The translations under genes were made by a program, and so were the position numbers. From Isoetes taiwanensis (Eukaryota; Streptophyta; Lycopodiopsida; Isoetales; Isoetaceae), in the NCBI GenBank assembly GCA_021234155.1, contig JAJEKV010000085.1, positions 1,996,896 to 2,060,895 of the forward strand: a stretch of DNA of 64,000 nucleotides, written 5' to 3'. Below are positions 12,284-24,991 of this stretch, piece after piece. How positions within the stretch are numbered: position 1 is the stretch's first letter; every line of letters starts with the position of its first letter. The notes below the pieces were generated by a model. The model was not told the DNA's origin, made no database searches, and saw only the letters and a program-made list of their open reading frames with translations.

Positions 12284-14131
12284 TAAAGTTGCAAATGATT
12301 GAACTCAAAGAGTTAAGACTTCAGAACTGTTTTTTAATCATTTCATCTATTAAATGTTTATGCAGCTGCTATTATCTCTCAGATTGTGGAGAATATGGAT
12401 AAGGATGAGAAGGTATGCATGGGACATTCAATATATCTTTTGTTTCACTGACAGGTTTTTGGCGTTAATAATTGCTCCTTAATGCATGTTCTGTGTTTTT
12501 AAAAAGGACATGCTTTGATGCCTGGACGAATTTCCTAAAGAAGAAGAAAGACAAGGACAGAAATGTCGATAAGGGAAAAAGCTCCATGCAAAGTTTTTAC
12601 TTTTGAAAAACCCACATCTCTATCTAATCTATGCATATACACGAATCCTTTCCAGATATGGCAATGACCATACTTGCTTTTCCTTTGTCAAACATCTTTC
12701 TTCTTTATTGATATTTCATATTCTGGGGCAGAAGTCGAAGTGTTGGTGAAATTCATGCAAGAGTGTGTTGTTCCTGGTTTACAGTGATGTGTTATCATCG
12801 TCTTCCATCTTCGATGATTGTAGTATTATTAGACAGATTTGTATTCTTGATGGAAAACATGGTAGATTATGTTGCAGATTCATTATGGTTAGCATTATCA
12901 TCTATGGGGTGAATGCATATGCTTTCAAGAGTTTTGTGAACATATTTATAGCCTTCAACGTTATGGGAGTGAGCCTGGAGCTTATGGACATATTCCCTGC
13001 CAATTCGTGAAGGTGTACATTCTAGACCAATACACTTGGTATATACTTCTTCTTATGCTTGGCATTGTTAGGCTTTTGTGTTCAACCACCCCACCAATGA
13101 ACTTATGGACACTACAAGGAGAGAGAGAGAGGCAACTACCCGCTCTACTATTTCCATCCAGCTATCTTGATGCCATCTTAGAAATTATGTATTGGTTACC
13201 ATATTCTTTGCGTGATGAAAAAGGTAATTTTGAAATAGTGAATTTGAAATAATATTTTTACTAAGGCATTTTGATATGTTCGCATCTACCTAAATTCAAA
13301 CAATGGTAGCTCTAAAGGTGCAACTCCAAAGTTGAATGCTGACCATTTATTTGTTGTAAAGATGGCAATTCCCAAAGACTAATGAGTTTTCCATGGGTGC
13401 TTCTTATGATCTTAATGTAGCCCATATATAGCTCTTAAGTCATCCAGCACACAAAATACATTTCTTGACCCAAATATCTCAATACAACATCTTGGTGTAG
13501 GATCTTACATCATGCTTGCCTAGATTCATAAGGCTAGCAAGCATATTTTATATTGAGTTAATGATAGCCATACATATAAAATGATAATCTTTGATAAATT
13601 TACCAGAAGTAGTTTGCCCATGTCATCTTTTTCTACATTCTCAAGAGTTCGTGCTTTGATGCATCAATTACATTACAAAGTTCCAAGCATACTATCACTA
13701 GCCTTTATTAAAATATCCATCCATCTTCCTTCTTCCTTTACGTCAAATTCAGCCAAGGTACAAAGTGTCTACAACTTCTTAGAGTACCTCTGATAGAATT
13801 GCATTCATGTCGAGAACAACCGCGTACCACAATGGGTATGAACTTCCACCTCAAGACTGTAGCGAAAATCAATGTTCACCAGCCAACAATGAAATGAGCA
13901 GCTTTCAAGTTGTTACTAAGCGACAGCGCCACCTATAGTATTTCTTATAAGCTTCGGAATTTCACTCTCTCTCTTACTTTCTAGCGTTTGGCTAAGAGCT
14001 CTAGGATTGAAACTTTGATCGAAAAAGTTAAGCTAAATTATTATTTTTTCCCCAATTTTCATTTACTTTAAGCGTTTGTTTTGAAAATGTGCTAGAAAAT
14101 CACCAAATAGGTAAGTTTAATCAACAAATTA
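12284..14131. other. No recognisable gene
   Basis: AT-rich sequence possibly including the decayed downstream part of the spinster-like gene. Two 81-codon frames (12765-13010, 13007-13252) show no known motif. Confidence 0.4.
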
Positions 14132-14561
14132 TTGCATGATGCTGATGCTATTATCAAAATTCATCCCCATAATTATCACGGCAAGATGGCTGATGAGATG
14201 GAGTTTGGAATGAACGGATATTGTTATCATTATAAGCTGCGAGAGAACTATCGTTCAAAATTCGTGAAGATCCAGGACAATGTGTTGGAGGGAATGATCA
14301 ATGTTCTATATTAGTGCACATTACCTACATACATACAAAGAAGAGCGAGATTTAGAACGGCACTCTGGAAGACTCGGTCTTACGATTATGATGGAATTGG
14401 GTGGGTATGAAGTTGAAGCATTATATATGATACAGGTTGAAGCCTCGAGATGTCGCGAGAGGAGACACACCCGATCATTCGTATTGCAAGCGAAGGAGAT
14501 AGCCGGTGGAAATGGGACTTATGCAAGTTGGAACAATTTTGTCGATAGCGAGGAAGCGTGA
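14132..14561 (+). other. Two adjoining unknown frames
   Basis: Frames of 60 and 86 codons (14132-14314, 14301-14561) overlap by 14 bp in different phases and may be one broken ORF. They are rich in charged residues and lack recognised motifs, signal or membrane segments. A decayed transposon gene is possible. Confidence 0.2.
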
Positions 14562-17500
14562 TGAAGAAAATGTTGATTTTTGGATAAGTAAAATGCCGCA
14601 GAACCTAAATACCATGATAGAAATGGCATTCAAGGATCATTGGGGATCAAAGTTCGATTAGATAAGAGGTCGTTCTGCCGATACTCTGAATAAATTGGGG
14701 AAGGTAGATCACGAGTTGTTAAGTCTTACCGCGAGGGTATTTTTTGGCTCATCAGGTTGAGTGAAGTGTCGAGGGAAGTACAAGCTAATGAAGGATCCGG
14801 ACTATCACGGGGATCTCTCCTAGATCACGGTGTATAGGCTAGCTTTCTTTGGAATGTTATTGTCATTTTGAGCTGAGATGCTTGTAATCTCACGGTTTCT
14901 TCTTGCACTCCATGATATAAGAGTGTTGAGACAATAGTGTCACTACATGTCATGTGCACCCTCGATATGTATTTACTCTAAATGAATAAGAAAAACAACC
15001 TTGCCATCGCTGAAAAAGAAAGAAAGAAGATTAATGCCGGGGCGTCATATCGTGTGCAACAACAAAGTGAATGGAAATTTATGTTGGAAGATGTGAAGAA
15101 ATCGAGGCGATGGGAAGAAACATATAGTTAACAATAAAATTAGTGCGTTAGAGTAGTAGAGGCATAGGGAAGGCGAAGGCCCTCAAAATTTGTTTCTATG
15201 GAATATACATGATTTGGATGCATTTCCATAGAAGGGTTCTTCCCTCATGGGAAGACAACTAAACTACAGGCATTCCGGTTGGTATACATCTCTCATCACG
15301 GAGGCAACGTGGGATTTTATTATTAAGAGGGTTTGAAAGGCATTTGTTACGGTGGTCAACGGCTAAGTTATCCATGGCTGGATACGTAGCGTAGCAGTGA
15401 GTTAAATTAGTACATGTCTATATGGCATACATCTTCTTTGGCACGAGGAGACAAAGATCGCACGTCATTGTTTATCTTTGTCGGGAACTTTATAAGAATT
15501 GTAGCGAAGAAGAGGTGATGTTAAAATTAGTTAGTGAAGTGTGTTGTACCTAGCTTTGTGGGGAAAGGAATGATTCACTTTCTTCTCGAACAAGTGCTAA
15601 TTTCTAGGATTCATATAAGCAGTTCTAAATAATGTTGATAATTCCCGAGTACTGCGTCTCATTCCGCAGTCTTCTGGATGCCATTTCCTTTGGCTCTCCA
15701 TTAAGCCACTCCTTCCATGAGCATTATTCTACCCACTTTCTCCATATCCTAATGCCTCCTTTTACCAAAGGGGTTGCTAAAATTTGCTTGGTATTAGCGC
15801 ACTTTGTTTGATTCCATCCGATGGCCCACACGGAATCTTATAGCCGATTCTTTGGTAAGATCCCTTTAGGTGGCGACCAGGCCGGATTGTCCCATAGTCT
15901 CTTACATCCATCCATTGATCGTCGATGGAAGCGTGGATATTAACTACGGTATCATGGTATAATGAGACAAGATTGTTAACATGGAATGAGTTGATTGAAG
16001 TTCCTCCTCCTTAGGTTGAGGACTATGCATTTGGGAAAAAGTAGGCTGCTTCTCTTCCTCCACATCTACAAGGCGTGGCTCCCGACTCGGGTGGTTCATG
16101 GTAGTGTTAAGGAGGGAGCACCTAGATGCACTTTCGGTGTATGTGGTCTGCTTTGTCTGAAGTGTTGCCTCCATCGCCAAAGTGGTCTTTACTAGTTATC
16201 CACTGACCTCATTGGAAGCGGTCGATGATGGGTATGGGATAAATTATCCATCCCCAATGCTCCTATCTTGTAGTGGAGAATTAAATACTATTGTTCCATA
16301 GATTTCATCCTAAGAGTCACGTGATCTGCCCTCTTTGCATCACCCGGAGGAATGAGACAATTGAGCTAGCTGCTTTTTCTTATTGTTATCATGTTGAGCT
16401 TGTAGCGTGGCTTTTGAGCCTTCCATTGTGATTTGAATGATAGTCGTGAGTCCCTATTGTCGGTCTATTCTAGTTCTTGGGACAAGTTAGCGGGCTTTCT
16501 ACTTATCTGCTTGGAGGGGTAAAAAGCAGCTGTTATGTCTAATTAGGCTGTCCCCACGATTTCCCCGAGAATGTGGTGGGTGCATCCGCCACTTTTGTGA
16601 GTATGAAAGTATAATTAATAGCGCAGCTCAATGCCTTGTTATTATTTAAGAATGGAGTCCCAATTTGTGGGAGAAATTCTAATTTCAAAACTAAATTCAA
16701 ATTCTATTCTTCAAATTCATGTTCTTTGCCTCGTCTACGTTCTTGAGCTCCATGGCTCAATCCATTGTGGATATAGAGGTCAGCAGGGTAATCGTCCACA
16801 AGCTAGGCATTTGAATGAAGAGAACCAAGGAAGAAGAAATGTTGAAGAAAAGGCGGAGAAGAAGGGAAAAATTGGGCTTCATAGGGGGTGGCGAAGGATC
16901 AGTTCATCAAGAAGTGCAAGCGATTAGCGTCATATTGTCCTTAATTTGCTAGCGTCTTTCCATAAAAGCGGACCAAAATTGAGGATAGCATGAAGAAGAA
17001 ATTTTACTTGAGTTTTTAAGGGATAAAACATTGGAAAAATTTATGGGTGAAATTAAAAGAATTTAGATAACCAAGGCAATAGATCATTAGAACCTCACGG
17101 GGATTCTATCGCAGTTAATGAAACTCTCTACCGGCAATGAAGTGCCTAGCGACCAGAATAGGCTGTCTTGCAATCTATCGTACCAATTTGATAGAGATTC
17201 TAAAACAAGTGACAAAATCAGCGGAAATATCTTGGGGAAAGGTATTAGAGTGTTCATCCAAGAAACACGAACGAAATGCAAAGAGGGAAGAGATCGATTA
17301 CAATGGTGAAATGGGTTTCATATAAGAGGGCTAAAGACCGATCACGATTCCGGATGAACGGATAGAAAGATTCAAATATTTTTAGATTGAAAACACGAGT
17401 ATCCTCCTAACCTGAAAAGGATGTTAGAACTAGAAGATTGGAAATGTAAAGAGAATATCTTTTGCCCACTATCGGAAGGAATTATGGGATTGGTTTAATT

Positions 17501-18620
17501 CTATTATTCATGTTTTTCTTAGTTATGGTGCTTATTATTGGTGGTGCGTGGTGTAGTTATTGTGATATCACGATGATTGTGGTGTACTTGCTATGCGGCA
17601 TATGGGTGTAGTTGATTGAAATCACGGCTAAATGATCTTTAATGTTAGGAACATTAGGTATGAAATTGAGTTACAAGTACTATGTTCGCTGCGGGTCTAT
17701 GTGTCACCAGTCCTAAAATATTTGAATGACATATAACTAAGCGTCTAAAGAGTTTGTTGATTTGATAAAGACAATTTTAATGGGATGAAAGTACATCTGT
17801 TGAAGAAGTTTATAATATATTAAAAAAGAGCATATGTTACAAAATTTGGCTTTTCATTGACTCTATGCAGAAATTCATTACATGCATTTCCTAGCGGCCG
17901 AAATCTTTGAGTATGTAGCTCACCGGTGCATCCAAATTCTTGTTTTCTGCACTAAAGCATCTAAACTACTGCAATCATCAGGTGTATAGGATCAGATTAA
18001 GCGGTGCTTCGTACATCCTCATTAGTAGAGCACTTAGCCACCCGATAATTTCGTTATTCTTGGAGCTGGAGAAGATAAGTTGAATAACCCCATGCAATAA
18101 ACAAAATGTTTTCGTGACATGTAACATAAGTCGCGGACGTATGCGAAAGTTTCCTTCTCGTCAATGCGACCCCAAAATAGCCATTGAAGGCCCGACATCG
18201 ATCTCATTGAATGGGTTTAGAGTGGCTTAATTAGGCAAAAGAAAGGTGGACTTAAGGCATATCCACCTTGAGCCGGTCATGAGTATGGTTATAGCCGTAG
18301 AAGCCCTCGCTCGCTCTGAGGTAGGCGTAGTGATCTCTAAAGCAACCTATTAGCCATTGCGGGAATAGACGGAAACTTGAACTGAAAGCGCCAAAAATCC
18401 CTAGATGCGAGGGACAGGATTTGGGTGAATGCTGTATTATTAGGAAAAGATGTAATTATTATCAAGGTGTCGTTTCAAAAATGTTATGAGAGCCGGTGAA
18501 ATAGGGATAAAGTGATGTGATGTGATATTGATATGTGGTGTGGTGTAGAGTGCGTTATATTTATGGTATCATGTGGGTGCTATGCATGCTAGTAGCGGTA
18601 TGTCGCGGATTCAATTTATT
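14562..18620. other. No recognisable gene
   Basis: Mixed-composition sequence with only short frames on both strands. No terminal repeats, RT or transposase motifs were recognised. It reads like old transposon sequence whose coding content has eroded. Confidence 0.4.
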
Positions 18621-18639
18621 TATTCTTACCTCGCACGCA

Positions 18640-19170
18640 TACCACATTTCACCGCGATCTCTCTCCACCACATTTCACCATTTGTCATCACCGCACACCA
18701 CACTTAACACCCCACCATCTATCTACCACTAAATTTCATCACCCATGAATAGCACCACATCTTTGCCACCACCATATTTATCCGCCGTTTCAAGGCACAC
18801 ATCTCCACCACATGCACATTCTAGCCCGCACGCATTTTGGAAGCCACCATGCCACACCACACTCCCGCACGTTCCACCATGTCCACACCACCCTACCATC
18901 TTCTACCAATACACTCTACCATCTCCACCACCACACTCCCTGTGTCACACCACACCCCTCCACCACACTCCACACACACCACCACACTTCACCACCACCA
19001 CTTCACCACCACCACCAAGCCCACCACCCACACCCTACCACCACCAAACCCACCACCACACTCCACCACACACACCACCACCACCACCTCCCACCACCTT
19101 GCACAGTAGCCACCACTCCCTTGCTACCACCACACATTTGGTGTGTGGTATATGAGTGGATGGTGGTGTG
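18640..19170 (+). repeat. CCACCAC/CACACCAC-rich simple repeat
   Basis: About 0.5 kb dominated by CCA and CACA units with irregular spacing. It produces overlapping His/Pro/Thr-rich open frames in all plus-strand phases, a composition effect rather than genes. Confidence 0.9.
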
Positions 19171-19559
19171 GTGGTGAGGCAATGGTCAATAATATTTCAG
19201 GGTAGGTACAGGAGTGTGGTGTGGTGTCGTCAATACATCAGGGTGCTTTCCGGTCTAGTGAATATGATGAGTGTGGGGCATGTATAGTGCATGGTTTGGT
19301 GTGAACATACACATCCTAACGGTTTAGTCCATTTCATGCAAATGCTATTGTTCAAAGAGGTTCAGGATATTATCCACAAATTAGATTAGTCTTGACTTTT
19401 GAGAAGTTAAGAGCACTTGAATTTATTTGGTAAGTCGAAGGACTTTAATAAAGTTCAACATTTGCATTCGAAAGCATCAATGAGGATGCAAATGCTGAAT
19501 GGATGGACTCAATGGGACTGGGAGCTTAAACATCGAAGAATTGCACTTGCACCTGCGAT

Positions 19560-20080
19560 ATATGTGTAGATCAATGCAGGGGGCACACCAGCATAAAATT
19601 TTTAGTATAGGAAGCTGTGGAGATCTATATTGTGTCAAAGAGTGAATTAGATGAGTTTCATAAGAAAGGTGTGCATCCTTGGAGATTGTGAAGAGGCGTG
19701 TGGAATCAAGAAGTTTGGACACATCCCATGGAAGAAAGTGGCGATATGAGGGAGAAGTGAAATGGGAGTACATTAGTATGGAAAAGGAACAATGTCTGAG
19801 TTAAGTAGGAGATTGACTCATCAGTCGATATATGTAGATCAATGCGGGGGCACCAGCATAAAATTGCAAGTATAGGAAGCCTGTGGAGATCTATATTGTG
19901 TCCAAAAATTGAATTAGATGAGTTTTCATAAGAAGGTGTGCATCCTTGGAGGATTGTGGTAATGTGGGAATCAAAGAAGTTTGGACTGTCCATGGAAGAA
20001 AGTGGCGATGCCAGGAAAGTGAAATGGGAGTACATTGACTATGGAAAAGACAATATCTCGAGGTTACGGTAGGAGATTGA
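19560..20080 (+). repeat. Tandem duplication (~265 bp) inside the transposon-type gene
   Basis: GTAGATCAATGC followed by GCACACCAGCATAAAAT starts one unit near 19566, and a near copy starts near 19831. Both run through GTGGAGATCTATATTGTGTC and AGGAGATTGACTCATC. The copies differ by many small indels, which accounts for some frame breaks. Confidence 0.8.
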
Positions 20081-20880
20081 CTCATCGATTACAATGAGGC
20101 GGGAACCCAAGGAGGAGCTTCTAGATAAACTCAAAAGAGCCTTTCCTTTGCATAATTTTAGGTACCAATGGCGGGCAAAAACAATTTAAGGAGCTTAAGG
20201 AGAATCTCCCGGTGCATGTCTTTGGGTGGATTTTGCGGGGCTTTATATATTCAAGGAACAAGAGGAGGAGGGTCGATCGTCTTTGGGTCAATAACGATTA
20301 CCATTTTGGTTCAAATAACATATCGATCTGACTGTTGTGCCGGATGAGATTATCAAAGAAACACATTACTATGTATCCAGGATATGTAGGGAACCACGAT
20401 ACTTTGTTAGGTTTTATCTTGCTTCATGAAGCACCACAAATATCTGGAGCAGAAAGGAAGGGTGACAAAGGGGCATTATGTGTTTTTTAGGATGGTCGCG
20501 ACATCTCAATTCAAGGCTTCTAGACCATTTTACTTTGTGGTTAGGTACACAAGCGACCTTGCCCGAAGTCTATATGATGTGGAATTTTTTTGGTTCTAAC
20601 CACGGGAAAGGTGAATCGATGGCAAATTTCTCTTGGGGTTGAAGAGATGGTTAAGAACAAATTTGCAATTAAAATATCTGGCATAAAATTGGGTAATGCT
20701 CATGAAGTAGTAGAAGTCTTTGAAGAGATGTTTATTTGTAGAACATAACATCCAAGTGGATGAACACATCTGAAAACCAGACAAGAGGAAAAATATAAAA
20801 AAGGTTCTTTTAGGAAGTCCAGTGGAGGATATAGATAGAAAAAGCATGGGGTGCGAAAAAATTTTGGACACTAAGGCGGA

Positions 20881-20885
20881 TCCAT
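20881..20885. repeat. Target site duplication TCCAT, left of H3-LTR-1
   Basis: TCCAT directly precedes the LTR and recurs at 31293-31297 directly after the other LTR, as expected for a 5-bp retrotransposon insertion. Confidence 0.9.
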
Positions 20886-22283
20886 TGTGGCGCTCCCTAC
20901 TAAATATACGGCACCCGGGGTACACTTTCAGTAAAATCCCCATCAGGTCCTTAGCCCGCCGCGGCCCTCCGTCTATCACGCACTTTGGAATGACCTTAGT
21001 GCGGGAAGGGGGGAAGGTGTCTTAAACTCTTCCCCTATGGGCTCCTATCCGGTGGAAGCATAAACAGCGTCGAGAACTAGCAATACAACACATCAATGCT
21101 ACCTCGAAGGGTAGCCCATCCACATATCCATAACTACAAAGAAGATAAGCATATGCCATAAAACATGAGAGCTCCTACCCATAGCTCCGGCTCATAGGAG
21201 GATGGCCCGGTTTAGCTGAGCCTCAAGATAGGCGGAACAGGAGTCATAACAATGGCGGGGCTGGCTAAAAACAATGGCTAGGGTTGACCACTCCATCCGT
21301 CCCTCACAGTGCATACTTTGCGGGAATGAGCTAGATGGGGCTCACGGCATTACTCTAGCCTTCGGATCACATAATCCCATGGTATCACCCATCCGGGACT
21401 ACTCGAGTTGCATCTCCACAGTCGTCGAGGCGGGGAAGGGTTGCATCTCCCCCCTTCCGAGGTCTAGAGTTCCGCGAGGCTGCTAGAATCGTGGCGACAC
21501 CGCGATTAGTGCGACTTAACCCTCCAAAGCGGGAGCCAGTACTTGCAACTCGGGAGAGGCGACACCATTGCCCGGGGGGATGTAATGGGACCCATGCCCG
21601 GCCCATACAAAGTGGCCCGACCATAGGCCTAGTCAAAGCTATGGGATCCCGGTAGCCCGCTCAGCAGGATCACTCCTCAAAGTATTTGCCTCTAGCCTGC
21701 GTGGTGTAGTCTTTGTGCTCACATCATAGCCCCCTCGACTGGCCCGGTGGGCTCATGGGCCAAGACGCGCATATAATAGGAACTAAGGGATCTAACTAGG
21801 GCATACTACATAATGGCTACTAGGTCTCTACCCCCCTCCCAATACAAGAGGAGCAAACATGATCAACCAACATCACATAACATCCATCATGATAATCATC
21901 ATAAGAACATCTTAACCCTAATCATACATATCTAATTTACTGATTAGGGTTCCTTGATTAGGGTTCAATAGGTTCTAGGATAGCTCTACTATGAATCACG
22001 AAATATTAACCCATCTGGGTGCTAACTTCCGGATGAACTATCAAACACTACTCTACATACCTGCTCCCGGCGCTCCCTCCCAATTACGGCGTCTCCATGG
22101 TCTTGAAGTGGGCCGCACTTGCTCCAGATTGAATCCACACTCAGAGTTCTTGCACTAGTCTATGCCCGCGACAAGCGGTGCTCAAAATGGAGTTTCAAGT
22201 GCATAGATGAGTCTCGGGGGTGCTAGGAGTCGGGAAAAAGGTCTAGGGTTAGGGTTTAGGCTAATATAAGTTAAGCATGCTAT
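20886..22283 (-). repeat. 3' LTR of H3-LTR-1, damaged
   Basis: Matches 29662-31045 closely in one orientation. Near its inner end the sequence runs ...ATATAAGTTAAGCAT, where the 5' LTR has TAAGTTA, about 115 bp of extra sequence, then TAAGTTAAGCAT. This looks like a deletion between two TAAGTTA copies. After about 22283 the remaining LTR sequence and its GGAACGTCACA end are missing, replaced by AT-rich DNA. Confidence 0.9.
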
Positions 22284-23837
22284 TTATTTTTTCATAAAAA
22301 ATAATTTGACTATTTTTCAAAATCTTACAGTATTTTATGAAATATATTTGGCTAAAGTTATTATTATCACTACATTTATATGTATTTGGACTTGGCGAAA
22401 CTTTTAAATTAAATATTGCTTTAAAATTTCAATTTATTTTTTTTTTCTAACTAGAAAAAACAAAAAATGTAAATTCAGTAGCTTTAGACATATTGCACTA
22501 CAATAACAAATAATAATCAACAATCATGGAACATACGCTCATATAAAAAAACTTAAAAGAACACAACATAGTTTATAACATCCAAATACAACGACACCTT
22601 CTACATATGGTGATCAAATTGCATTTATCTCTAACCTTTAAAGGAAGATGTTATTTCAGGCATCTAGTTGGGTATTGGCCATCTTTTACAAAAAAAAATA
22701 AAATTGAAGATGCATATGTGATATATGTAATAGAATTTTATAGTCCGAAAAACTATCATTGATGATGGTAGGTGGGGATGTGTAAAAATCTTTAAATATT
22801 TGGCTATTAATGATTTAATATATAAATATTGTAATATAAAGAAAAGGCTAATCCTTTTTCTTTAAGAAAAAGGGAAAAATAATTTGGCTAATCCTAAAAA
22901 ATAATAGAATACTTATTTTAAATATGGTTTACTTTTTGTTTTTTTTAAAGAAAATCTTCCTTCATAAAATTAAGCCCAAAAATTACCTAGACCTTTAAAA
23001 ATGCCATTTGGCTATTAATAGCAGCTAATTTTTTCTATGCTACAGCTCTCCTGCAAAAACAAGATACATGCACTTCTATTATTCAATTAACATATAGTAT
23101 AGGCTATATTTATACCTATACAAAATTATATAGCCTTCACAACTGTAATGCTATAGTAAGTCAAAACATTATTACATAATTATTAGAGTCCATAATTTAA
23201 ATCTAAATTATGGCTCCCTGCTCCCTAATAAACCCGTCGGTCCTCCCTATGCTGCTCCCCTACGGTAGCACATTCACGTTAGTTAAGTTAATAAATTGTG
23301 GTTTTAGGGGACCACCCCTTACCTACCTCCTTGGTAGAACTACTAGCTAAAGGTTACCCTACTACCTTGCACCCGATCATGGCCTCATAAGGATTTGAGC
23401 TTAAGGAACATTTAAGATGCTCCTATCATCGCCCATGATCAAGTGCTACCTTGTACTTTCGATTACGGTTGTCGAGTACTCCCCGATCATCATGCCCAGG
23501 GGTTTCAAGCTAGGGAGCGTCTCCGCGATCACATCATCGCATGATCGCCATAAACCTCACCATGACCCCCTATGGTGGTCGCGGCGTGCCCGCATCGTGG
23601 CATAGAGAGCATCCGCCAGGATGTCCCATCGCCGCCCACCATGCCTCACTTCCTCTCGCGCATGACCCTGCGGTCATGCGCACCTCTGGTTGGCGTGTTG
23701 GCATAGAGAATGCCTTAAAGGCGTATCCCATCATCGCCTACGATCCAAGATTCCGGCACATGCACTCTACTAAGTAGAATACATACTCCGGACTTATGGC
23801 TAACTAAGGATCACACTAAGCTAACCTCACGGCAGAG
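22284..23837. other. AT-rich insertion and 3' untranslated part of H3-LTR-1
   Basis: 22284-23210 is very AT-rich, unlike the element around it, and is probably a separate insertion; no clear terminal repeats were found. 23211-23837 returns to GC-richer sequence with repeated CATCGCCCATGATC-like words, and lies between the chromodomain stop and the LTR. No gene was seen. Confidence 0.4.
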
Positions 23838-24420
23838 TCAGTCGACCAATTGGGAGGCGACTGTATCAAACTCCTTCATGAAGTCGGGTTATTGCTTCTC
23901 CAAATCCTGCTTCAATACCCATGTCGCGTCTTCCACGGGCAAGTGCTTCCACTTGACCAAATCTTGGAGGCGGGACCTCCTAGTCTTCTTGAATGACTTA
24001 TCAAGAAGCAATTCAGGCACAATTTCAACTTGCTCCTCCTGTCATTTCCAACAAAGTTGGGTATCCAAAATCTCATCGGGGTTAGGATCGTGCCTTTTCA
24101 ATAAACTCACATGGAAGACCTTGTGGACTTTGAGGGTCTTGTAGGGAGATCCAACTTGTAGGCACGAGGCCCTCTCTCAAGATCTTGAATGGACCAGCCA
24201 CCTACAAGCTTCTTGCAATTCCCTATCTTGGCTTAACTTGCTTCACCTTGATCTTCAACCACACCTTGTCGCCTACCTTGAACTCCCTTACGGTCCTGTG
24301 CCTGTCGGCTACACTCTTCTGCCAACTTCTTGCTGCTAATAGGTATCCCCTCACTTCTTCAACCAGTTGCTGCATATCTCCTTTTTCTCTTCCTGTCCCT
24401 GACATTCCCTTGATTCTCTT
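23838..24420 (-). pseudogene. Integrase C-terminus plus chromodomain (H3-LTR-1)
   Basis: Minus-strand coding remnant matching the end of chromovirus integrases. It contains EEVRGYLLAARSWQKSVADRH, with FKVGDKVWLKIKVKQVKPR, then a short AGPFKI segment, then a chromodomain-like tail with LQDLVKWKHLPVEDATWVL and PDFMKEF before a stop at 23840-23838. Chromodomains of this type bind methylated histone tails or heterochromatin and steer integration. Frames are broken by stops. It aligns well with the same part of H3-LTR-2 (56159-56956). The integrase catalytic core and zinc-binding N-terminus are deleted. Confidence 0.85.
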
Positions 24421-24474
24421 TCCCTTCTGGCTGTGGAGCCTCATCAATGCCTTGCACATGAGGTGGAGGTGGTG

Positions 24475-24705
24475 GTGGAGGTCTGTCTGTAATTCTGAGC
24501 GTTCATCAATGGGGTTGCCCACTGAAGCAGGTTTTGCATCTGGTTTCTCATCTGTGTGAGCCTTGCATTAACTGTCTCCACCGTCATTTCATTATTGTTG
24601 TCGTCTTGTTCTCGTCCAAACAAGTTTCTAGGTACCCATTGGTGCTGCCGGCTCTGGCCTTGAGATCCTGAGCCGATGTTCCTTGCTGCAAGTATTGGTC
24701 ATCAA
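24475..24705 (-). pseudogene. Possible gag-leader fragment (H3-LTR-1)
   Basis: A Gln/Asn-rich minus-strand frame (QWVPRNLFGREQDDNNNEM, ARLTQMRNQMQNLLQ) directly joins the integrase end. It resembles the N-terminal linker of plant chromovirus gag, so the pol region between was probably lost by one deletion. No capsid fold or zinc knuckle remains. Confidence 0.35.
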
Positions 24706-24991
24706 TGCTTGTTATTTAGGTTATACATTATTCATTCTTATTTACAAGTCACTTATTGTTAGATATAAAAGAAATCATGTCAAAACTTCACTTATAAGTC
24801 AAGGACAATTTATAGCAATTAATATATCATACATTTATATAAGATACATGATAATATATAGACTGAAGGCATTCTTATAGATTTGGAAGATAAGTGAAAA
24901 CAAAATGTTCATCTTGATGCCCCTTAAGTTAATTTGAAGAAGTTCTTGGCGTCCCCTAAGTGAAGGCCTTTCTTGAGAGGCAAAGATATTT

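Larger units (their letters stand above)
19480..20885 (+). pseudogene. Transposon-type gene, 5' half, split by H3-LTR-1
   Basis: A decayed plus-strand coding region of a type common among plant and animal transposon proteins. Motifs in order: KVKWEYIDYGKDNI, REPKEELLDKLKRAFPLHNF, NNDYHFGSNNISI, IKETHYYVS, MKHHKYLEQKG, SQFKASRPFYFVVRY, then SNHGKGE where related proteins read HGKGxxDGxGAxVKR. Several frameshifts and stops break it. The frame entering the insertion site at 20885 continues on the far side of H3-LTR-1 (31298 onward). I recognise the motif pattern but not a named superfamily; SDG..SQFK and HGKG..DG suggest a DDE-type transposase. Confidence 0.55.

Noticed and set aside
18745-19177. 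His/Pro/Thr-rich frames of 90-136 codons
   Set aside because: All three plus phases are open because of the CCACCAC composition; no gene signal.
22240-22262. Telomere-like GGGTTAGGGTTTAGG in the LTR (also near 31025)
   Set aside because: Only two or three imperfect units, present in both LTRs, so it is LTR sequence and not an interstitial telomere.
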